Of a stretch of DNA of 64,000 nt, positions 59,980 through 64,000 are shown piece by piece. The position numbers and the translations under genes were made by a program. The notes under the pieces were generated by a model. The model saw only the letters and a program-made list of their open reading frames with translations. It ran no database searches and had not been told where the DNA came from. This DNA comes from Corella eumyota (Eukaryota; Chordata; Ascidiacea; Phlebobranchia; Corellidae): NCBI GenBank assembly GCA_963082875.1, contig OY720101.1, positions 13,291,671 through 13,355,670 of the forward strand, written 5' to 3'. How positions within the stretch are numbered: position 1 is the stretch's first letter; each line of letters starts with the position of its first letter.

Positions 59980-60110
59980 AGTAGACGCCATTTTTCTACG
60001 GGTACCAACACGGTTGTGATATGACGTCACGCAATTACAGCAAGGCGTAGCGTGGCTGTAAGCCAATAGAAAACTAGGACGCGGTCACGTGGTCGTTACG
60101 CGTTCACATT
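59980..60110. promoter_or_regulatory. promoter-like island with YY1-, CRE-, CCAAT- and E-box words
   Basis: Within 110 bases lie GCCATTTT (59988-59995, YY1-type on the minus strand), TGACGTCA (60022-60029), AGCCAATAG with CCAAT at 60063-60067, and CACGTG (60086-60091). This is a dense cluster of core-promoter motifs that could serve the ZC3H-type gene 2.2 kb downstream or a minus-strand transcript. Confidence 0.5.
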
Positions 60111-62354
60111 TCCTGCTATTAACTGGTTTCTCTTTGTTTGCGAAATGTTGCGCAACTGTGAACGGCTGTTTGTAAAGATTAAACTGTACTCGATTTTGCT
60201 TTGGGGCTTAGAATATCACGTATTTGAAATTAGTATTGCTTTGATTTATTGAACTATAGAATAATCCAAAGGATATTTTTGCTGTATCAATTTATTATTT
60301 AATGTTTTACACTGTAAAAGTTAACTGTGTTTTTAAAGCTTGGACCCGTAAAAAGTTAAGTTAAAGGTACGTAACAAATGACACCAAATTTAACCAACTT
60401 TTCGGTAAAATCGGAAGACATTTAACATTAAAAAGCTGTTTTTGTTGGTTTAAAAGGCTAAAGACCAAGTTAGTTTCCCACATTTTAACCGTTAGAAGAT
60501 TAATTAATCCGTTTCAGTTGACGAATTAGCGTAGTCTGATAAAGGGCTTAGTATTTCTAAAATGTAATAAATGGGTCATCTACTGCGACTATACCACAAT
60601 TTTTTAACATTTAACTGCGACACAACGAAGCTATAATCCGTTAACTTTCCGGCATTGCACAGCGCACAAACTTAACGATTTAACCATTTTAATTTTTAAA
60701 CATAAAATAAATAATAAAAAACCGACATACATTTTTAAATACCATGTTTATTATTATATCAAACAATAGTTTTTAATGATGTCATAATATTTCGTTACAT
60801 GACACGCCACACAGAAATTGAATGTTAAATTTTACCCCCAATTTAAAATGTCGGTTATAATTTTGATTTCAATAAGTTGCGCGATCGTTAATTATTCATA
60901 CAGTCCGGTAAGTAATTTCGATTTTCAAATGCGAAAACCATGTCGGCCCTTATTTGTATTACATTCATTGTATGCAATTGATTTATTAAAGCAGCATTAA
61001 CTTTAAAGAAATTCAAAGTAAGGTAAAAATACTCGCAAAAACAACCTAAAAAGTTACATGGTTAACGGAGTATTAACTGAAGTTTTGAAAACAGAGAAAA
61101 GCTCTTATTTTTTCTCTTAATTCGTGTGTTACTTGAATTTTAATGCCCAAGTTTTGTAAAGAACAAAGATGGCGGTTTGTCAGTTTTTTAACGGCAACAT
61201 TCGTGAAAATCTACAGGGCATGACACTGTTAAAGCTGTTACGTTCTATTGACTAAGTAACTTAGCGTTTTATTAACTATAATATAGGTTAATTTTTAAAT
61301 AATAAATAAATGGATATACAAGATAACAACAATCAACGATTAATATGAAATATTGTTAAGTATGAAAATCGAAGGTAAGTAAAATTATGAATACAGCCTC
61401 CCTCCCTAATTCCTTTGCGACCGCCCCTGGCAGAAAAAAGGCAAACGAGAGAAGACGCGTGTCGTTAAAAATTCTCTTTCTCTTTGTTTCTCTTAAAGTG
61501 AGTTGTCATGCCAAAATGGTGCCACAGCGCCTGCTTCGGGATTAAAATCGTTAGGCAGGGTCTAGCTTTTTAGCATCACTTAATCTGTTTTAATACTAAA
61601 CATTACTATATATCCAAACGGTTAACTATTTATTAAAATAGCATTAATCACTATGGGTTTGTGGCTGTTTCAAGTTGACTTTTGTAGTTAATTCCAAATT
61701 CCAGTGATTCTATTACATATTTTTATACAAATTAACCTATACAACCCTCTTGAATTATTCTTAGTTACCTAAATCGTATTATCGTTTTTTTAGTCAAATA
61801 TTTATTATTGACACCTTAAATTTGAACAACAAAACATTACAATGCTCTTATATTAATAAAATTAAAACCGTAATCCAACCATGCAAAACTTATAAAAACT
61901 ATCTTCTTTACATTTAAACATTAAAAGCAAACAAATGTGTCTTACAAATTGACAATTTTTTTTCTATTTAGGTCCAGTTAGGGGTGCTATGTTGTCTTTT
62001 AAAAACAATACATCTTGTAAAAATTTTGCAGTATTTAAAATTTTATGTCTGTTATGGTACAGGCATCTATACAACCGTTTAGAACTACCTATTCACTTTA
62101 AATAGAAGCCCATTTTATCTTATACAAGCCCAGTTTAAATTTAAGCTAAACTATTTAACAGTTAATTAAATGCATTAAAAGGCTCTACCCAAAAGTGTGG
62201 CAATATCCACTCAATAAACCCTTTTATTTAATTCATTTTTTTTTAAGAGTTTATAAATACTTAAACAATATAGCTATCAGTTTACTAATAAAATCACTTT
62301 TTCCAAGGTGTACACACATGTATAAATTGATATAAAAAGTTGCTTTAAAATAAA
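60111..62354. other. 5' flank or 5' UTR introns of the ZC3H-like gene
   Basis: AT-rich with a YY1-consensus AAGATGGCGG (61166-61175) and a CG-containing stretch near 61400-61560 (GACGCGTGTCGTT, CAAAATGGTGCC). A possible acceptor TTTTTTCTATTTAG lies near 61958-61971. No coding sequence is evident before the ATG at 62355. Confidence 0.4.
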
Positions 62355-64000
62355 ATGTTAAGCATGGAAACTGTTCAAACCGAATCTTTAAACTTTGACA
62401 CAAAAGAAATCATCGAGGAGGAAGGAGAAATTCTGGAGGATGGTGAAATAGATGAGGAAGACATCCCAGAGCCAGTTGAAGAGGAGGTAAAAGAAGAAGA
62501 GAATGAGGAGGAAAACTCGGAAGAGGATGAAAAGAAAAAACACCACAAACGATCACATCACAAGCGGAAGAAAAAACGAGAAAAAGATGAAGAAAAGAAG
62601 TCCAGACATAAAAAGCGAAAGGTAACTTATTTATTTAAAAAATAAATCGGAAATCATGCTGGGAATATTAACTTTGGTTATTTAAGTTTACTAGTACAAT
62701 TCTACTTAAGAGCTGTGTTAATTTTTAATTGTTCTTAAAAACAAAAAATATTTTTCCTTAAAAGGGGGATGATGCTAATGAAGGTGGTGACAGTCCATCT
62801 AAGAAAAAGAAACGTAGAAAAAAGCACTCCAGAAAAGATCGCAGCAGCTCGTCACCCGATATCGAGACTCCCAACGATTATCAAACTTCTCACAAAAGCT
62901 CTTTATCACCACCCTTGCCATCAGAACAAGACACATACAGTAACTATGCCTCTTACGGTTCAAACACATATGCTGATACAGAATACTCGGTGTACAACCC
63001 TTACTCTACACAAAACAATATGATGGACAATTATGGTGCATATGAAACTAATGATTATCAGCAGCAACAGCAAAATCAACCGCAAGAAGAATATTCTTCT
63101 GGCTCTGATTCATATTATAGCGACTTTGAGTCACATTTGGCCCAGTACAAAAGCTACAAAAAGAACAGTTTAACTGATAAAGCTGAAAATGTGAATGAAA
63201 GCAAAAATGGTAAAGAACCTGATAATGATGATTACTACAGTGGGTATAATAACTCACAGCGCCAGAGAAGAAACAATGATTCAAATACAAACAGACATGA
63301 CAGAAATAGAGGCCACAAAAATTCATCATCGGTAGGAATTGTTGTTTTTTTTCGTTTTTGTTGCAGATACATTATTATTATTATTATTACACATCAAAGG
63401 CTTGGTTATAATTGCTATATCCAACAATATTATTTGTAAATGACCTTTTTTTAATTTAGTTTGAACGAAGGCGGCAAAGCTCGACTAGAAATAGGAGGTC
63501 AAATAGAGAAGAAGAAAGAAAGGAAAATGAAGATGAAAAAACAAAGGTAAATCAAATATTTATAAGTGTAATCCAAACATATATATTATTAACTAAAATA
63601 GACTTTAACGAAGTGTCATAATATATTTACTATAATAACTTTTTTTTTTGATTCAGAGTGACAAGTTTTCAAACTCACGAAATTCTCGCAGTAGATTTGA
63701 CAACAATAGTTCAACCAACTCGAAACCAAAGAAAAATGGCGAATTGTGTCAATATTATTTGGCTGGCCACTGTCACCATGGCAACAACTGCACTTACATG
63801 CATGATATCCTTTATTATTACAAACTTATCTATTATTTCTAAAAAAACTTAAAGTTTACTGAGTGATTATTGGATTTAAAATTAAATTAGTTTAAACATA
63901 TTACAAAAAAACTAAGCTATAAATTTAAATAAATTTTTTGGACCAAAACACAAATTAAATTTGAGTTTTTTTCCTTAATTCTCCCCATTTTTGTTCACAC
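62355..64000 (+). CDS. CCCH zinc-finger protein of the ZC3H4/ZC3H6/ZC3H8 family (5' part)
   Basis: Exons 62355-62621, 62765-63331, 63460-63546 and 63657-63804 are all in phase (356 residues so far); the next exon probably begins at 63999. The N-terminus has the acidic EEEGEILEDGEIDEED typical of ZC3H4/6, then a Lys/Arg/His-rich region (KKKHHKRSHHKRKKKREKDE), Ser/Tyr/Gln-rich low complexity and an RS-like stretch (RRRQSSTRNRRSNR). The fourth exon starts the first CCCH finger: C-QYYLAGH-C-HHGNN-C-TYM-H (C-x7-C-x5-C-x3-H, codons 63747-63803). Family members bind RNA and act in nuclear RNA surveillance or transcription restriction. The gene leaves the window. The continuing open frame after 63804 is intron, because it runs into U12-type splice signals. 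Confidence 0.8.
63805..63998 (+). other. U12-type AT-AC intron in the ZC3H-like gene
   Basis: The exon ends TACATGCATG and the intron begins ATATCCTTT (63805-63813), the exact AT-AC minor-class donor. TTCCTTAAT (63971-63979) matches the U12 branch-site consensus TTCCTTRAY. The first AC about 20 bases further on is 63997-63998. Joining the G at 63804 to AC at 63999-64000 gives an Asp codon, so the finger would read CTYMHD, as family members often do. No GT donor exists near the end of the finger. Confidence 0.8.

Noticed and set aside
59718-60011. 97-codon minus-strand frame beginning at a promoter-like island, and a shorter MASTLQGRF frame inside it
   Set aside because: No homology was recognised, no splice partner follows, and the start coincides with a YY1-like AAAATGGCG word that explains the ATG.
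63805-63850. Continuation of the ZC3H frame past the finger (ILYYYKLIYYF)
   Set aside because: It is the translated start of the U12 AT-AC intron; the composition is AT-driven and the frame soon stops.

Overview
The window looks like a piece of a compact, AT-rich tunicate genome, most like Ciona. This is an inference from gene content and style, not from a search. The genes are ordinary chordate or bilaterian ones: KIRREL/Neph, CENPJ/CPAP, capicua (CIC), the TFIIH p34 subunit GTF2H3, a GT32 sugar transferase and a ZC3H4/6-type CCCH protein. They have many short phase-compatible introns set in very AT-rich non-coding DNA, and a tRNA-derived SINE family recurs in the introns.

Layout, left to right. 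Bases 1-281: last two exons of an ER-type membrane protein (+). 1345-6832: a complete 13-exon KIRREL gene (-) with signal peptide, five Ig domains, one membrane span and a C-terminal PDZ ligand. 6833-23606: about 17 kb without convincing genes, with a SINE cluster at 16.8-17.2 kb and a three-unit 38-bp tandem repeat at 21.1 kb. 23607-24701: an intronless seven-membrane-span receptor (+). 25247-28087: an intronless CENPJ (+). 28.1-37.5 kb: non-coding, with several short GC-richer islands carrying CCAAT, E-box and CRE words, probably promoters or enhancers of CIC, plus a small MITE. 37593-50527: capicua, long-isoform type (+), rebuilt here as 38 coding exons and about 2613 codons. 52628-55064: GTF2H3 (-), five exons. 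55326-56931: GT32-type glycosyltransferase (-), five exons. 57333-58929: mitochondrial RRM-type protein (+), divergent from the glycosyltransferase. 59-62.3 kb: non-coding, with NRF1-, CRE-, CCAAT- and YY1-like sites. 62355-64000: 5' half of a ZC3H4/6-like CCCH zinc-finger gene (+), running off the window.

The genes do not form one pathway. KIRREL is a junctional adhesion receptor, CENPJ builds centrioles, CIC represses RTK/MAPK targets, GTF2H3 serves transcription and nucleotide excision repair, the GT32 enzyme acts in the Golgi and the RRM protein probably in mitochondria.

The most unusual observations are: (1) two introns with textbook minor-spliceosome (U12) signals, one an AT-AC intron directly after the last ligand of the ZC3H finger, the other in GTF2H3; (2) 19 exact copies of the palindrome TGACGTCA, nine of them inside KIRREL; (3) a SINE copy in every intron of GTF2H3, one of them carrying a second truncated copy; (4) an ataxin-1-binding-type motif and a heptapeptide tandem repeat in CIC. 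I saw no CRISPR array, no LTR or other virus-like element and no clearly new multi-gene system.
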